Shown: positions 17,515-27,931 of the stretch, piece after piece
Layout of the letters: each line of letters starts with the position of its first letter
How positions within the stretch are numbered: the stretch's first letter is position 1
Assembly (NCBI RefSeq): GCF_030690045.1
Contig: NZ_JAUYHK010000018.1
Coordinates: 1 to 64,000 of the forward strand
Direction: 5' to 3'
DNA length: 64,000 bases
Source: Thalassospira sp.
Lineage (GTDB): Bacteria; Pseudomonadota; Alphaproteobacteria; Rhodospirillales; Thalassospiraceae
Notes under the pieces: generated by a model
Seen by the model: the letters and a program-made list of their open reading frames with translations, nothing else
Databases searched by the model: none
Told to the model about the DNA's origin: nothing
Made by a program: the position numbers and the translations under genes

Positions 17515-19761
17515 TCAAGCCGGTTTTCGGCACCAGAACTGATACATTCCGCGAAAAGTGTCGGGATGCTCTTTTTCGTAGTCATCCCACAGTAGCAGTT
17601 TCTGATTGCTGGGATGATGGTGGATCGAATTTCTGAAAATTTGCAAGTCGCCGGTAAACTGTATTTCAAAGTCGAGAAATTCCAGATTGAGTTTTGTAAG
17701 AGCATCACAAACAGCAGGCAGGGTGAAACGGTGTTCCTGCACATGAAATACCAGATCACGGAAGGCGCTCAGGCTGAAAAAATCATGACGTCGGATCAGT
17801 TGGTGCAATGCCGGGTTGCCGCGTGACGCAGCATTGATAATGAACTGTCGGCAGTTGCGCATGTCATCCGGAGTCGGATCGAATTTTTCTTCTGTAACGA
17901 CTTCGCGGCCCGCAACAACGTCGTGTCGGGCATGTTCGCTATACAGGCCGATTTTCATCAATCCGCCGGGACGCAACAATTTTGTCAGAACCTGCCATCC
18001 TGCCACCGGGTCCTGCAAATGATGCAAAACACCAACACTTTCGATCACATCATATTGCGCATCCAGATTATCAAGTTCCAGAAGGTCGGCCTGTGCGAAA
18101 TCAATATTGGACAGACCAAGTTTTGCACATTGCCGTTTCGCATAAGCGAGGCTGCTGAGGCTCAGATCAATGGCGGTTACCCTTGCATTTTCAAACCGTG
18201 TTGCCGGCTGGATCGCATGTTGTCCGGTGCCGCAGCCAGCAACAAGAATCTCCGGTGATTTGGGCGAAATATAGTCCCCCAAGGGAAAATTCAGAGGCGG
18301 TGATTGCAATATACCGGCGATCGTCTTGGGCGTCTGTGTCAAGACCGTCTGCGTCCATCGCGGATAGGGGTTTTCCTCATATTGGGAACGCACTGACCGC
18401 GATATATCATGATCAATTCCGGTCAGCTGCGGCATGGATTGCTTCAGGACATTTTCTTCATGCGGTTCGATCAGTTGACGTGTCAGAACGACTTGCAGTT
18501 CCGGGTGAAAATCAGACAACAGAAAATCGTCGGGGATGAAAAATTCAAACAGCGGATCATAACAACCGATCAGTGCTATTTCCCAATCCTGAGGGGTGAC
18601 ATTGCGGTCAAGTTTGTTGCGGATTTGTTGCTGCAATTCATTAACCGCATTTCTTTCCCCGTCGGTCACCGCATAGGCATATTCATTGGTGAAGCATTGC
18701 AATGCCAGGGCAGAAACAAAGCCAACATCAACGTCTTTACCCTGATCCCGACACAGGAGAAGATTGCGACGAATAGCCGTCAGCATCCGTTCGGTCAGAA
18801 TATTGGCAATCGGGATGCGTTTCATCAGTTCCAGCAAAAGTGGCATTGCGGCCAGTTGGGCAATTTCGCCAAAAACTGACAGGTCAGCGGGCGTTTCCGG
18901 TGTGTTCGATTGGGCGTGCCGGGTAATCAGGTCACGGAAACTGGCGCGATGAAACAGTGCGCCAGAAACCGGCATGATCAGATCATAGGGGGGGATCGTA
19001 CTTGTGGTCAGAAGATGCAATATCCTGTCTTCGACATCTCCGCCGATATTGGTGACAAGGCCCTCAATGCAGGCCCGGAATGCCTGCCAGTGGCGGTTTT
19101 CGCCGGGGGCGATGCAAATGGCGATGCTATGAAATTCCAGTGCCGCGCGATATTGCTCCTGCATCTGGAATGCAACGCCTGTATCGGTTTGCAAATCGGC
19201 GTTTCGGGCCTGTTTTGACAGGGCGTGTTCGAATAAACGTAATGCCTCCGGAGGATTTCCCATATGCAAAAGAGCATTTCCTGCCGCTTTCAGGCATTCA
19301 AAATGATCGGGGTCATGTGACAGCGCGGTTTGGAAAAAGCCCAGTGCCTTGGGGAATTGCTGCCGGGCCGCATAAATACTGCCCAGATTGCGGTGGGCTT
19401 CGACATTGTCTGGTTTGAGTCGGATGGCAGTTCGCAGATGATTCTCGGCGTCGTCAAAGCGGTTCAATTCGCAAAGAACGGCCCCCATGCTGTTGTGTAA
19501 AGACGGATTGTCCGGGGAAATTTCCAGCGATTTTGCGATGAATACGACGGCTTCGGCAAGGGATCCTTCCTGTCGGGAACACAGACCCAGATAATGCAGG
19601 GCTTCGGCATGGTTTGGCTGCCGTTGCAAGATCGCATGATACAGTTCTTTTGCCTGCGCAAGTTGACCCGTGTTTTGAAAATTCACAGCAGCGGTGAAAA
19701 GTTGCCCGTTACTTTGACCATTGTAACCGGATTCGGTTTTTGTACCGTTGTGCTTACTCAT
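17515..19761 (-). CDS. TPR repeat protein fused to a SAM-dependent methyltransferase
   Basis: A 748-residue protein in three parts. Residues about 20-225 are tetratricopeptide repeats (for example LYHAILQRQPNHAEALHYLG). Residues about 230-490 form a helical region I do not recognise. Residues about 500-660 are a class I methyltransferase with the SAM loop ILVAGCGTGQHA, acidic motif VTAIDLSLSSL, and DVIESVGVLHHLQDP. No signal peptide is visible, so it is cytosolic. Such fusions are common in alphaproteobacteria and are sometimes linked to protein or glycan methylation, but the target is unknown. It stands alone and is convergent with the Ldh2 gene. Confidence 0.88.
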   Translation of the reverse strand: MSKHNGTKTESGYNGQSNGQLFTAAVNFQNTGQLAQAKELYHAILQRQPNHAEALHYLGLCSRQEGSLAEAVVFIAKSLEISPDNPSLHNSMGAVLCELNRFDDAENHLRTAIRLKPDNVEAHRNLGSIYAARQQFPKALGFFQTALSHDPDHFECLKAAGNALLHMGNPPEALRLFEHALSKQARNADLQTDTGVAFQMQEQYRAALEFHSIAICIAPGENRHWQAFRACIEGLVTNIGGDVEDRILHLLTTSTIPPYDLIMPVSGALFHRASFRDLITRHAQSNTPETPADLSVFGEIAQLAAMPLLLELMKRIPIANILTERMLTAIRRNLLLCRDQGKDVDVGFVSALALQCFTNEYAYAVTDGERNAVNELQQQIRNKLDRNVTPQDWEIALIGCYDPLFEFFIPDDFLLSDFHPELQVVLTRQLIEPHEENVLKQSMPQLTGIDHDISRSVRSQYEENPYPRWTQTVLTQTPKTIAGILQSPPLNFPLGDYISPKSPEILVAGCGTGQHAIQPATRFENARVTAIDLSLSSLAYAKRQCAKLGLSNIDFAQADLLELDNLDAQYDVIESVGVLHHLQDPVAGWQVLTKLLRPGGLMKIGLYSEHARHDVVAGREVVTEEKFDPTPDDMRNCRQFIINAASRGNPALHQLIRRHDFFSLSAFRDLVFHVQEHRFTLPAVCDALTKLNLEFLDFEIQFTGDLQIFRNSIHHHPSNQKLLLWDDYEKEHPDTFRGMYQFWCRKPA

Positions 19762-19819
19762 GAATTTTATCCTGTGGCGATTCCTGATCTGGCGCAGGTT
19801 TGACGGTAACGGTCATATG

Positions 19820-20461
19820 TTAATATTCCCGTCCCGGCCGGGCTTTATAGACCGGGAATTGCAGTTTGAATAACAATGCCGCTGCCCGCAGGGCAAAGGC
19901 GCACAGAAAGGCGGCCAAGGCGACCGGGGCCTTTGGCAAATCAAGGATGGCGGTACCGACCGTATAGATCGTTGCCCCGACCAGGGCAGCGGTAATATAG
20001 ATTTCCGGGCGCAGGATCAGCGGTAACTGGTTACAGACCACATCGCGGACCATGCCGCCAAAGGTGGCCGTAATCGTACCCAGAATGATGGCGACCAGCG
20101 GCGATACGCCAAGATTGAGGCCAATCGCCGCCCCGGTGACGCCAAACATGGCAAGCCCGATGGCATCCAGCCAGATCAGGGCAACATAGCGCCGTTCCAG
20201 CAAATGGGCGGTGAAATAGGTGATAACCGCACTGACCGCACAGGTAATCACCCAGGACGGGTCCCTGATCCAGAACACCGGTGTGGCCCCGGTAATCACA
20301 TCGCGCACGGTCCCACCGCCAATGCCGGTAAAGGTGGCGATCAGGACAAAGCCGACAATATCCATCTGACGGCGCGATGCCTCCAGCGCCCCGGTTACGG
20401 CAAACACCGCAACGCCCGTCAGTTCAAGCCAGTAGATCATGCTGGTCATGGTCAGTGTCAT
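19820..20461 (-). CDS. TRIC-type (UPF0126, YicG-like) membrane channel protein
   Basis: A 213-residue integral membrane protein built of two similar halves, each with the family mark: GGGTVRDVITG in the first, GGMVRDVVCN in the second. Bacterial members of this family are trimeric cation channels; some were earlier annotated as glycine transporters. ATG 20461 is chosen because GGGAA lies six bases upstream and the hydrophobic region begins soon after; the open frame upstream overlaps the divergent map region. Confidence 0.88.
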   Translation of the reverse strand: MTLTMTSMIYWLELTGVAVFAVTGALEASRRQMDIVGFVLIATFTGIGGGTVRDVITGATPVFWIRDPSWVITCAVSAVITYFTAHLLERRYVALIWLDAIGLAMFGVTGAAIGLNLGVSPLVAIILGTITATFGGMVRDVVCNQLPLILRPEIYITAALVGATIYTVGTAILDLPKAPVALAAFLCAFALRAAALLFKLQFPVYKARPGREY

Positions 20462-20604
20462 GGCGGTTCCCGTTTCCCCGATGGTTTTGTGGTGTTTTAT
20501 GGCATATTCCTGCGAGCAGCATACGATTTTCAGGGCAACTCGCCAGTGCCAATTTTTATCAGGCATTGTCATATGCCAAGGGTTGTCGCGCTTGACTTCG
20601 CACT

Positions 20605-20626
20605 GATCTGCCTGCATAGGCAGATC
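20605..20626 (+). promoter_or_regulatory. hairpin overlapping the ribosome binding site of map
   Basis: GATCTGCCT and AGGCAGATC form a perfect nine-bp inverted repeat around the loop GCAT. The last paired base directly precedes the ATG at 20627, and the AGG that should act as ribosome site is in the 3' arm. Confidence 0.55.
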
Positions 20627-21376
20627 ATGACAATTTCATCAGAAGCCGAACTGGAATTATTGCGCCGCATTGGCCGGATTTGTGCGCGGGCCCGCGATGT
20701 TATGGGAGCGGCATTGGTGCCGGGCATGACGACGGCGGAGCTGGACGATATCGGTCGTAAGATTCTGGAAGATGCCGGGGCGGTATCCGCACCGCAAAGC
20801 CAGTATAATTTCCCCGGTGCGACCTGTATCAGCGTCAATAATGCCATTGCGCACGGTGTTCCCGGCGATCAGATTTTGCGTGAAGGAGATCTGGTCAATA
20901 TTGATGTGTCGGCCGAACTGGATGGTTATTTTTCCGATACCGGGGCCAGTTTTACCGTCGGTCCGGCAAGGCCGGATATCGAAACCCTGTGCCGGGATGG
21001 CAAAAAGGCAATGTGGCAGGGGATCCGGGCGGTACGCGACCGGGCACCGTTGCGCGGGATCGGCCGCAATATTGAACTGTTTGCGCGCAAGGGCGGATAC
21101 AGCCTGATCCGCAATCTGGCCAGTCATGGTGTTGGCAAATCATTGCATGAAGAACCCCACACCATTCCGACATGGGATGAACCGCGCGAACAGCGGTTAT
21201 TGCGCAAGGGTCAGGTCATCACCATCGAACCGTTTTTGTCACGCGGTTCGCAATGGGCGCTGGAAGGTGAGGATGGCTGGACGCTGTATGCCGACACCGG
21301 TGCGCCAACAGTGCAATATGAACATACTCTGGTGGTGACGGCCAAGGGTGTCGAAATCCTGACGCTGCCGGGTTAA
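20627..21376 (+). CDS. map: type I methionine aminopeptidase
   Basis: A 249-residue metalloprotease that removes the initiator Met from new proteins. The five metal ligands can be placed: two Asp in IDVSAELDGYFSDTGASF, the His in SHGVGKSLHEEP, the Glu in TIEPF and the Glu in YEHTLVVT. Length is that of the short type I enzyme without an N-terminal zinc domain. It is divergent from the TRIC-type gene and shares a terminator with the convergent glcB. A stable hairpin covers its ribosome site. Confidence 0.96.
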   Translation: MTISSEAELELLRRIGRICARARDVMGAALVPGMTTAELDDIGRKILEDAGAVSAPQSQYNFPGATCISVNNAIAHGVPGDQILREGDLVNIDVSAELDGYFSDTGASFTVGPARPDIETLCRDGKKAMWQGIRAVRDRAPLRGIGRNIELFARKGGYSLIRNLASHGVGKSLHEEPHTIPTWDEPREQRLLRKGQVITIEPFLSRGSQWALEGEDGWTLYADTGAPTVQYEHTLVVTAKGVEILTLPG

Positions 21377-21378
21377 AA

Positions 21379-21415
21379 AACGAAGGCCACCCGGGTCAGA
21401 TGGCCTTCGTTTGGT
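21379..21415. terminator. bidirectional terminator between map and glcB
   Basis: AACGAAGGCCA (21379-21389) pairs with TGGCCTTCGTT (21401-21411). T-rich sequence follows in both directions (GTTTGG rightward, GTTTTTTAACC leftward), so it serves both convergent genes. Confidence 0.85.
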
Positions 21416-21420
21416 GTGTT

Positions 21421-23613
21421 TCACGCCCCGTATTTTGCCTTGGCTTCGCGGCGCCGCGCATGCAGGACCGGTTCGGTATAGCCATTGGGCTGTGCCCGGC
21501 CCATAAAGACCAGATCGCAGGCGGCCTGAAAGGCGATGCTGCCTTCAAAATTCGGGGCCATATTGCGATAGGACGGGTCCCCGGCATTTTGACCATCGAC
21601 GATGGCGGCCATCCGTTTGAGGGTTTCCATCACCTGTGCCTCGTCGCACAGGCCATGATGCAGCCAGTTGGCGATGTGCTGGCTGGAAATCCGCAAGGTG
21701 GCGCGGTCTTCCATCAGGCCGACATTGTTGATGTCGGGCACCTTGGAACATCCCACCCCCTGATCGATCCAGCGTACGACATAACCCAAAATACCCTGGG
21801 CGTTGTTATCAAGTTCCTGCTGGATTTCGCTGGGCATCGGTTTCTGGGTGCCCAGACGCGGGATTGACAGAATGTCATCCAGGCTGGCGCGTTCGCGTTT
21901 GCCGACTTCATCCTGAACAGCGCGGACATCGATCATGTGGTAATGCATGGCATGCAGGGTGGCGGCGGTGGGGGATGGCACCCAGGCGCAATTGGCCCCG
22001 GCCTTGGGATGGCCGATTTTCGCGGTCATCATCTCGGCCATGCGGTCCGGCTTGGCCCACATGCCCTTGCCGATCTGGGCAAGGCCTTTCATGCCGCATT
22101 CAAGACCGACATCGACATTCCAGTTTTCATAGGCGGCGATCCAGTATTGGTCCTTCATCGCGTCCTTGCGGACCATCGGACCGGCTTCCATGCTGGTATG
22201 AATTTCATCGCCGGTCCGGTCCAGAAAGCCGGTATTGATGAAGACAACCCGGTCCTGTGCCGCACGGATACATTCCTTTAGATTGATCGTGGTGCGGCGT
22301 TCCTCGTCCATGATGCCAACCTTGAGCGTGTTGGCCGGAAGGTTGATCGCCTGTTCGACAAAGCCAAACAGATCATTGGTCAGGGCGACTTCTTCGGGGC
22401 CGTGCATCTTGGGTTTGACGATATAGACGCTGCCGCTGCGGGAATTGGATACCCGGCTGTTGCCATCCAGATCATGTTTGGCGATCAGGCTGGTCATCAT
22501 CGCATCGAGAAAACCTTCGGGCACTTCATCGCCATTGGCATCAAGGATGGCATCGGTGGTCATCAGATGGCCGACATTGCGCACCAACATCAGGCTGCGG
22601 CCCGGCAGGGTGACTTCCTGCCCGTCATAGCCCTTGTAGGTGCGGTCGTCATTCAGACGACGGGTGATGGTCTTGCCACCTTTTTCCAGTTGTTCTTCCA
22701 GTGTCCCCTTCATCAGGCCCAGCCAGTTGCGATACACCGCCACCTTGTCTTCGGCATCGACGGCGGCAACCGAATCCTCACAATCCTGGATGGTGGTCAG
22801 GGCCGATTCCATAATGACGTCACAGACACCGGCGGCATGATATTTGCCAATCGGGTGGCTGCGGTCGATTTTGATTTCCAGATGAAGCCCATGATTGCGT
22901 AGCAAAATTGCCGCCAGTTCATCGCCGGTTTCATTAAAACCGATAAATTGCGACGGATGTGCCAATGCGGTTTCGGTGCCGTCCTGAAGGGTGGCATTGA
23001 GCATCCACCAGCCCGCCCCGTTATCGCGGACTTCGTACCGCGCAACATCGGCATGCAAACCATTGGCAAGCGGGGCGGCCTGATCGAGAAAATCCGCAGC
23101 ATAGGCAACAACCGCCGCCCCGCGTTTCGGATTAAAGGCCCCGCCTTTTTCCAGACGGTCTTCTTCGCCGATAACATCGGTGCCATAAAGCGCGTCATAC
23201 AGACTGCCCCAACGGGCATTGGCGGCATTGAGCGCATAACGCGCATTCATCACCGGCACGACAAGCTGCGGTCCGGCAACACGGGCGATTTCCGGGTCAA
23301 CATTGGTGGTGGCGATATAGAAATCCTCGCCTTCCGGCAGCAAATACCCGATTTCGGTCAGGAATTCCTTATAGGCGGCCGGATCGCGGGCCTGATCCTT
23401 GCGTGCTAGATGCCATGCGTCAATTTGGGCCTGCAATTCGTCGCGTTTCGCCAGAAGGGCGCGGTTGCGCGGGCCCAGTTCAGTGACGAGTTTCTCAAAC
23501 GATGACCAGAAATCATCGGCATCAATCCCGGTGCCGGGCAGAATGTCCCGGACCACCAGATCGTGCAGAATGGTTGCGATCTTGAGGCCGCCTTTGCTGA
23601 TACGTTGGGTCAT
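21421..23613 (-). CDS. glcB: malate synthase G
   Basis: A 730-residue enzyme of the glyoxylate shunt that condenses glyoxylate with acetyl-CoA to malate. Length and sequence are those of the G isoform: [68 protein letters not shown] with a catalytic acidic residue, and [14 protein letters not shown]. No isocitrate lyase is in the window, so it may serve glycolate or acetate use through genes elsewhere. Single gene, ended by the shared terminator. Confidence 0.97.
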   Translation of the reverse strand: MTQRISKGGLKIATILHDLVVRDILPGTGIDADDFWSSFEKLVTELGPRNRALLAKRDELQAQIDAWHLARKDQARDPAAYKEFLTEIGYLLPEGEDFYIATTNVDPEIARVAGPQLVVPVMNARYALNAANARWGSLYDALYGTDVIGEEDRLEKGGAFNPKRGAAVVAYAADFLDQAAPLANGLHADVARYEVRDNGAGWWMLNATLQDGTETALAHPSQFIGFNETGDELAAILLRNHGLHLEIKIDRSHPIGKYHAAGVCDVIMESALTTIQDCEDSVAAVDAEDKVAVYRNWLGLMKGTLEEQLEKGGKTITRRLNDDRTYKGYDGQEVTLPGRSLMLVRNVGHLMTTDAILDANGDEVPEGFLDAMMTSLIAKHDLDGNSRVSNSRSGSVYIVKPKMHGPEEVALTNDLFGFVEQAINLPANTLKVGIMDEERRTTINLKECIRAAQDRVVFINTGFLDRTGDEIHTSMEAGPMVRKDAMKDQYWIAAYENWNVDVGLECGMKGLAQIGKGMWAKPDRMAEMMTAKIGHPKAGANCAWVPSPTAATLHAMHYHMIDVRAVQDEVGKRERASLDDILSIPRLGTQKPMPSEIQQELDNNAQGILGYVVRWIDQGVGCSKVPDINNVGLMEDRATLRISSQHIANWLHHGLCDEAQVMETLKRMAAIVDGQNAGDPSYRNMAPNFEGSIAFQAACDLVFMGRAQPNGYTEPVLHARRREAKAKYGA

Positions 23614-23781
23614 GTTTCCTCTCGGTGGTCATCAGGGTTGGCGGATGCAAATGTACAAACGCCATTATGCGTGGCCCACAGCATATGGGGTTGCCGGGGC
23701 AATGGTCCACCATGCCTTTCACAAACGCGGGATGTTTTCCGCATAGTGGAAAGCCGGGCGATGAAGACGACGCAGGCACGA

Positions 23782-25110
23782 TCAGGCGGCGTTGGCTGTA
23801 CCGCCGGGATTTTGGGTTGGCGGTGGTGGTGACGGGGCACTGTCATCGGGCGGTGTCGGCGTCCCATCATTGGGCGCATCCGTGGTCGGGGCCATTTCAT
23901 AGGCCATCGGCGTTGTGCGCGGCACGGCAACAAATTGTCCCTGTTCCTCGATGCTGATGCGACGGCCAAAACCGGCGCGATACATGGCGAAAGTCCCGGT
24001 GGCAAGGGCGACAATCGCAAACATGCCCGGCAGACCCCATGCGCCAAAATGACCCAGTGCCAGCGAACCGACAACCGGCCCCACCGCCGCACCGGCCCCA
24101 TAGACAATCAACAGGGCGGCACTGGCGGGGACGAAATCCTCGGCAGACAGATAATCATTCACATAGGCGACCGACAGGGCATAGACCGGCATCACAAAAA
24201 TGCCGACCAAAGCGCCCCAGGCGATCACATTGTCATGCACGATCTGTGGCATCACCATCGGGATCAGGCAGGTTACGGCAAGCCCACCCAGAACGGCAAT
24301 CATCACATATTGCCGGGGTACCCTGTCGGACAGGCGGCCAATCGGCCACTGGCACAACATGCCGCCGAAAATAATGAAAAACATGAATGTTGCGATATCG
24401 GCGGTTGGCAAATCCAGCATGGCGGCAAAAACCGGCCCCAGCGCATAGACCGAGCCGGTCAGAATGCCGCTGCAAACAGCGCCAACAAAGCCCAGCGGTG
24501 AAATTTTATAAAGACGCCGGAATTTCATGCGTACCGTCTTGACCGCAGCAGGAGGCGGCTGACGGCTGAGCGCGATGGGCACCAGCGACAGCGACAGCAG
24601 GACGGATGCAAGGGTAAACAGTTCAAACCCGGTGACCGGCGACAGATTGAGCAATAATTGCCCGATGGCAAGGCCGCCGAGAGACGCCGTCATATAGACC
24701 GCCATCATGCCGCCGCGTGAATTGTTATCGACCTGTTCGTTCAGCCAGCTTTCGACCACCAGATAAAGCCCTGACAGGCAAAGCCCGGTGAAGGCGCGGA
24801 AAATGGCCCATGTCAGGGGATCGATAAAAACAGCATGCAGCAGGGAAATCGCCGATCCGATAGAGGCCAAGGCAGCAAAGGTGCGAATATGGCCAACCCG
24901 GTTGACCAGATTACCGCCCCAGACAATACCGCCAATAAACCCGATATAATAGGAGGCCATGATCAGCCCGGTATGGAACGGGGCAAAGTCTTCGGCAGAA
25001 GCGCGCAATGCCAGCAGGGAAGATTGCAGGGACGCCCCTGAATTCAGCGTGAAGGTAGCAAACAATGTTGCCGAAAGCGCAATCAGAATTGCGACTGGCG
25101 AGCGCGGCAT
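23782..25110 (-). CDS. MFS transporter (YcaD-like)
   Basis: A 442-residue carrier with twelve predicted membrane spans. The loop GNLVNRVGHIRTFAA after span 2 is the MFS signature, and the central segments (YLVVESWLNEQ, GGMLCQWPIGRLSDRVPRQYV) are typical of the YcaD group. The last 45 residues form a Pro/Thr-rich tail (PTPPDDSAPSPPPPTQ) that is not part of the fold. ATG 25110 is used, with AGAGG six to seven bases upstream, over the TTG at 25116. Substrate unknown. Confidence 0.88.
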   Translation of the reverse strand: MPRSPVAILIALSATLFATFTLNSGASLQSSLLALRASAEDFAPFHTGLIMASYYIGFIGGIVWGGNLVNRVGHIRTFAALASIGSAISLLHAVFIDPLTWAIFRAFTGLCLSGLYLVVESWLNEQVDNNSRGGMMAVYMTASLGGLAIGQLLLNLSPVTGFELFTLASVLLSLSLVPIALSRQPPPAAVKTVRMKFRRLYKISPLGFVGAVCSGILTGSVYALGPVFAAMLDLPTADIATFMFFIIFGGMLCQWPIGRLSDRVPRQYVMIAVLGGLAVTCLIPMVMPQIVHDNVIAWGALVGIFVMPVYALSVAYVNDYLSAEDFVPASAALLIVYGAGAAVGPVVGSLALGHFGAWGLPGMFAIVALATGTFAMYRAGFGRRISIEEQGQFVAVPRTTPMAYEMAPTTDAPNDGTPTPPDDSAPSPPPPTQNPGGTANAA

Positions 25111-25271
25111 AAACAACCTCTGGACTTGAAACGGGTCTGTGAAATCAACCAGGTATCTACCCTGCGGTGCGCAGCCCGTGCTGTCAACGATTCAGGGCAT
25201 CCACAGGGACTGTCGCACCTGTCGGCGCGGCAGTCCCGATATACGGCAGTCCGGTTTTGCAGAAGGGTTGT

Positions 25272-25457
25272 TTAGGCCCGTCCGCTACGCGGTCCGGCAA
25301 AGAACCAGATGATCAGACCGACCACCGGCAGAACCAGAATCAGGACTGTCCAGATAACCTTTGACCCGGTGCTGGCACCGCTGCCCATTACATTGACGAT
25401 GGCCCAGATATCGGCGATCAGGATCAGCAGGCCAATAATTCCACCATATTCAAGCAT
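25272..25457 (-). CDS. small PLDc_N-domain membrane protein
   Basis: A 61-residue protein with two hydrophobic segments (GLLILIADIWAIVNVM and VIWTVLILVLPVVGLIIWF). This matches the phospholipase D nuclease N-terminal (PLDc_N) domain that occurs alone as a short membrane protein. The PLD catalytic domain itself is absent. Role unknown. Confidence 0.8.
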   Translation of the reverse strand: MLEYGGIIGLLILIADIWAIVNVMGSGASTGSKVIWTVLILVLPVVGLIIWFFAGPRSGRA

Positions 25458-25576
25458 AACCCAACCTCTGTTTTATGTTTATGTTGTTGTGACGCGCGAT
25501 AGTAGCAGGAATTGCGGCGCCTGAATGCACAACGTTGAAAACAGGGATAAGTTCCCGCCGGGATACGATGGGCCGA

Positions 25577-26761
25577 TCAGGCGACCTGCCCGGCACACCA
25601 GCCCGATGACCACGCCCATTGAAAATTGAACCCACCCAGATGGCCGGTGACATCCACGACCTCGCCAATGAAATACAGGCCGGGCACCTTTCGGCTTTCC
25701 ATGGTTTGCGATGACAGCTCCCGCGTATCCACCCCGCCCAGTGTAACCTCGGCGGTGCGGTATCCTTCAGACCCTTGCGGGGTGACCTGCCATTGATTGA
25801 CGTCTTGTGCCAGAAGGCGCAGGGCCTTGTCGGCGGTATCGCCAACCGGGCGGTCCAGACCATGCCCTGTGGTGATTTGTACGGCCAGCCGGTTGGGCAG
25901 AATGCGTGACAGGACCGTATGCACCGCCTGTTTGGGGGTTTCGGTTTTGGCGGATTTCAACAGATCAAACGCATCCTGTTCAGGATTGAGATTGACCGTG
26001 ATGGCATCGCCTTCGCGCCAATAGGATGAAATTTGCAGGATCGACGGGCCGCTCAGGCCACGGTGGGTAAACAGCAGGCCTTCGCGAAACTGTTTCTTGT
26101 TGCATTGCACAATCGCATCGACCGAGATGCCGGAAAGCTGGCCCAGATCCTCCCGCGTGGCCGGATCGAATGTCAGCGGGACCAAAGCCGCACGGGTCGG
26201 CACGATATCAAGGGCGAACTGCCGGGCGATTTGATAGCCAAATCCGGTGGCACCGATTTTGGGGATCGACAACCCGCCACAGGCCACGACCAGCGACTGG
26301 CACGCCATTTGTCCGCCATTGCGCGCGGCAATTTGAAAGCCGCCGGTATCAAGGGCGGTGATATCGGTGATGCTGGTGCCCAGGCGGATTTGCACATTGG
26401 CGGCCTGACATTCATCCAGCAGCATATCAATGATCTGAAATGAGGATTCATCGCAGAACAACTGACCCAACGTCTTTTCGTGCCAGCCGATATTGTGGCG
26501 ATTGACCATGTCGAGAAAGTCATACTGCGTATAGCGTTTCAGGGCGGATACACAAAACCGGCGGTTTTCCGACAGGAAATTTTCCGGGCTGGCATGCAGA
26601 TTGGTGAAATTGCACCGCCCGCCGCCGGAAATGCGGATTTTTTCGGCCGGTTTTTCGGCATGATCAATCACGATGACCGAACGGCCCCGTTTGCCCGCCT
26701 CAATGGCGCACATCAAACCGGCGGCACCGGCCCCGATGATGATAACGTCAAAATGTTTCAC
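25577..26761 (-). CDS. HI0933/YhiN-family flavoprotein (NAD(P)/FAD-dependent oxidoreductase)
   Basis: A 394-residue flavoprotein. It begins with the dinucleotide fold FDVIIIGAGAAGLMCAIEAGKRG (residues 4-26), then ISGGGRCNFTNLHASPENF, the family mark, and ends with PGLYFIGEVVDVTGHLGGFNFQWAWSSG. Members bind FAD tightly, but their substrate is mostly unknown. Monocistronic as far as can be seen. Confidence 0.92.
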   Translation of the reverse strand: MKHFDVIIIGAGAAGLMCAIEAGKRGRSVIVIDHAEKPAEKIRISGGGRCNFTNLHASPENFLSENRRFCVSALKRYTQYDFLDMVNRHNIGWHEKTLGQLFCDESSFQIIDMLLDECQAANVQIRLGTSITDITALDTGGFQIAARNGGQMACQSLVVACGGLSIPKIGATGFGYQIARQFALDIVPTRAALVPLTFDPATREDLGQLSGISVDAIVQCNKKQFREGLLFTHRGLSGPSILQISSYWREGDAITVNLNPEQDAFDLLKSAKTETPKQAVHTVLSRILPNRLAVQITTGHGLDRPVGDTADKALRLLAQDVNQWQVTPQGSEGYRTAEVTLGGVDTRELSSQTMESRKVPGLYFIGEVVDVTGHLGGFNFQWAWSSGWCAGQVA

Positions 26762-26860
26762 GCGGGCCCGACCCTGTTTTCACTGCCAAAAGATGCCGCG
26801 CTTATAGGATTAATCCGGCGTGGTGTCAGCCCCTGTCATGCAAAGTATAGACTGTGCCGG

Positions 26861-27931
26861 TCAGTGGCAGGAAATGCGCATCCAGCCATTTGCCGGGTCA
26901 TCAATGTCATTTTGCGAGACCACGCGGTTTCGCCCGGTGGCCTTGGCGTGATACAGCGCCTGATCGGTGCGAGCAATCAGACGGCCCAGCGGTTCGCCAT
27001 ATTTGAAATTGCCGACCCCGATGGATACGGTGATCTGGCCCAGATCCTGATGGCTGATTTTACTGACGATTTTCTTGGAACTGATGGCATGGCGGATTTG
27101 TTCGGCCAGTTGCCGGGCGCAACCAATGCCGGTTTGCGGCAGGATGACGGCGAATTCCTCGCCACCATAACGGGCGGCAGTATCGCGGCCCTTGACGCTT
27201 TGTTTCAGGGTTTGCGCCAGAAGACGAATCACCTGATCGCCGGTCTGATGGCCGTGGGCATCGTTGAACTTTTTGAAATCGTCGATATCAATCAGCAATA
27301 ACGACATCGGGCTGCCGGTTTCCATCGCCTCCATCGCGCAGGCGCGCAATTTCTGATCAAACATTTTGCGATTGGCTATGCCGGTCAGGGCATCGGTCAT
27401 TGCCTCGCGCCGCATCGCTTCCAGATCTTCGCGCAGACGCGAAATTTCGCTGGATGATGTATCAAGGCGGTTTTCCAGAACCTTGTTGTGATTTTCCATT
27501 TCATGGGTGGCGTTCAACACGGTTTCCAGTGCGGTACGCATGCTTGCCAGATCGTCATTGCTCAGCCCGCTGGAAAAATCACCCAGCATCGATCCATAGG
27601 CGCGGGTATCGTCCCCGGCCTTCTGGATATGCCCCAGCAGAACCGTCAATTGGCGGCGCAGGTTTTCGGAAATGGTGTTAATGGTCTGCGTTTCGCGGGC
27701 ATGGCCAAAAAACCGTTCATGCAGGCGCTGACATTGCAGTTCGCCAAATTCCTGATGATTGCTGCGCAGGATATCAACAGTCTGGCTTAAATCCGGGTTT
27801 TTGCCCGACAGGTAATGATAGAAAATGGTGTAATTTTCGGGATGCGCGATCACGCCAAGCTCCGCCATCAGCGCCAGCGTATTATGCGCCAGCGCATCGG
27901 CCTGCCGAACTGTTTCGCCATATTCCGTCAT
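26861..27931 (-). CDS. GGDEF domain diguanylate cyclase
   Basis: A 356-residue protein. The first 150 residues are helical (TLALMAELGVIAHPENYTIFYHYLSG), a sensor-like region common in alphaproteobacterial cyclases, followed by a coiled coil (LENRLDTSSSEISRLREDLEAMRREA). The C-terminal cyclase has RYGGEEFAVILP as its active site, so it should make c-di-GMP. The product-inhibition site five residues upstream reads KGRD rather than RxxD. ATG 27931 has AGGAAA at good spacing; a GTG at 28012 would add 27 residues without a ribosome site. No membrane segment. Confidence 0.88.
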   Translation of the reverse strand: MTEYGETVRQADALAHNTLALMAELGVIAHPENYTIFYHYLSGKNPDLSQTVDILRSNHQEFGELQCQRLHERFFGHARETQTINTISENLRRQLTVLLGHIQKAGDDTRAYGSMLGDFSSGLSNDDLASMRTALETVLNATHEMENHNKVLENRLDTSSSEISRLREDLEAMRREAMTDALTGIANRKMFDQKLRACAMEAMETGSPMSLLLIDIDDFKKFNDAHGHQTGDQVIRLLAQTLKQSVKGRDTAARYGGEEFAVILPQTGIGCARQLAEQIRHAISSKKIVSKISHQDLGQITVSIGVGNFKYGEPLGRLIARTDQALYHAKATGRNRVVSQNDIDDPANGWMRISCH

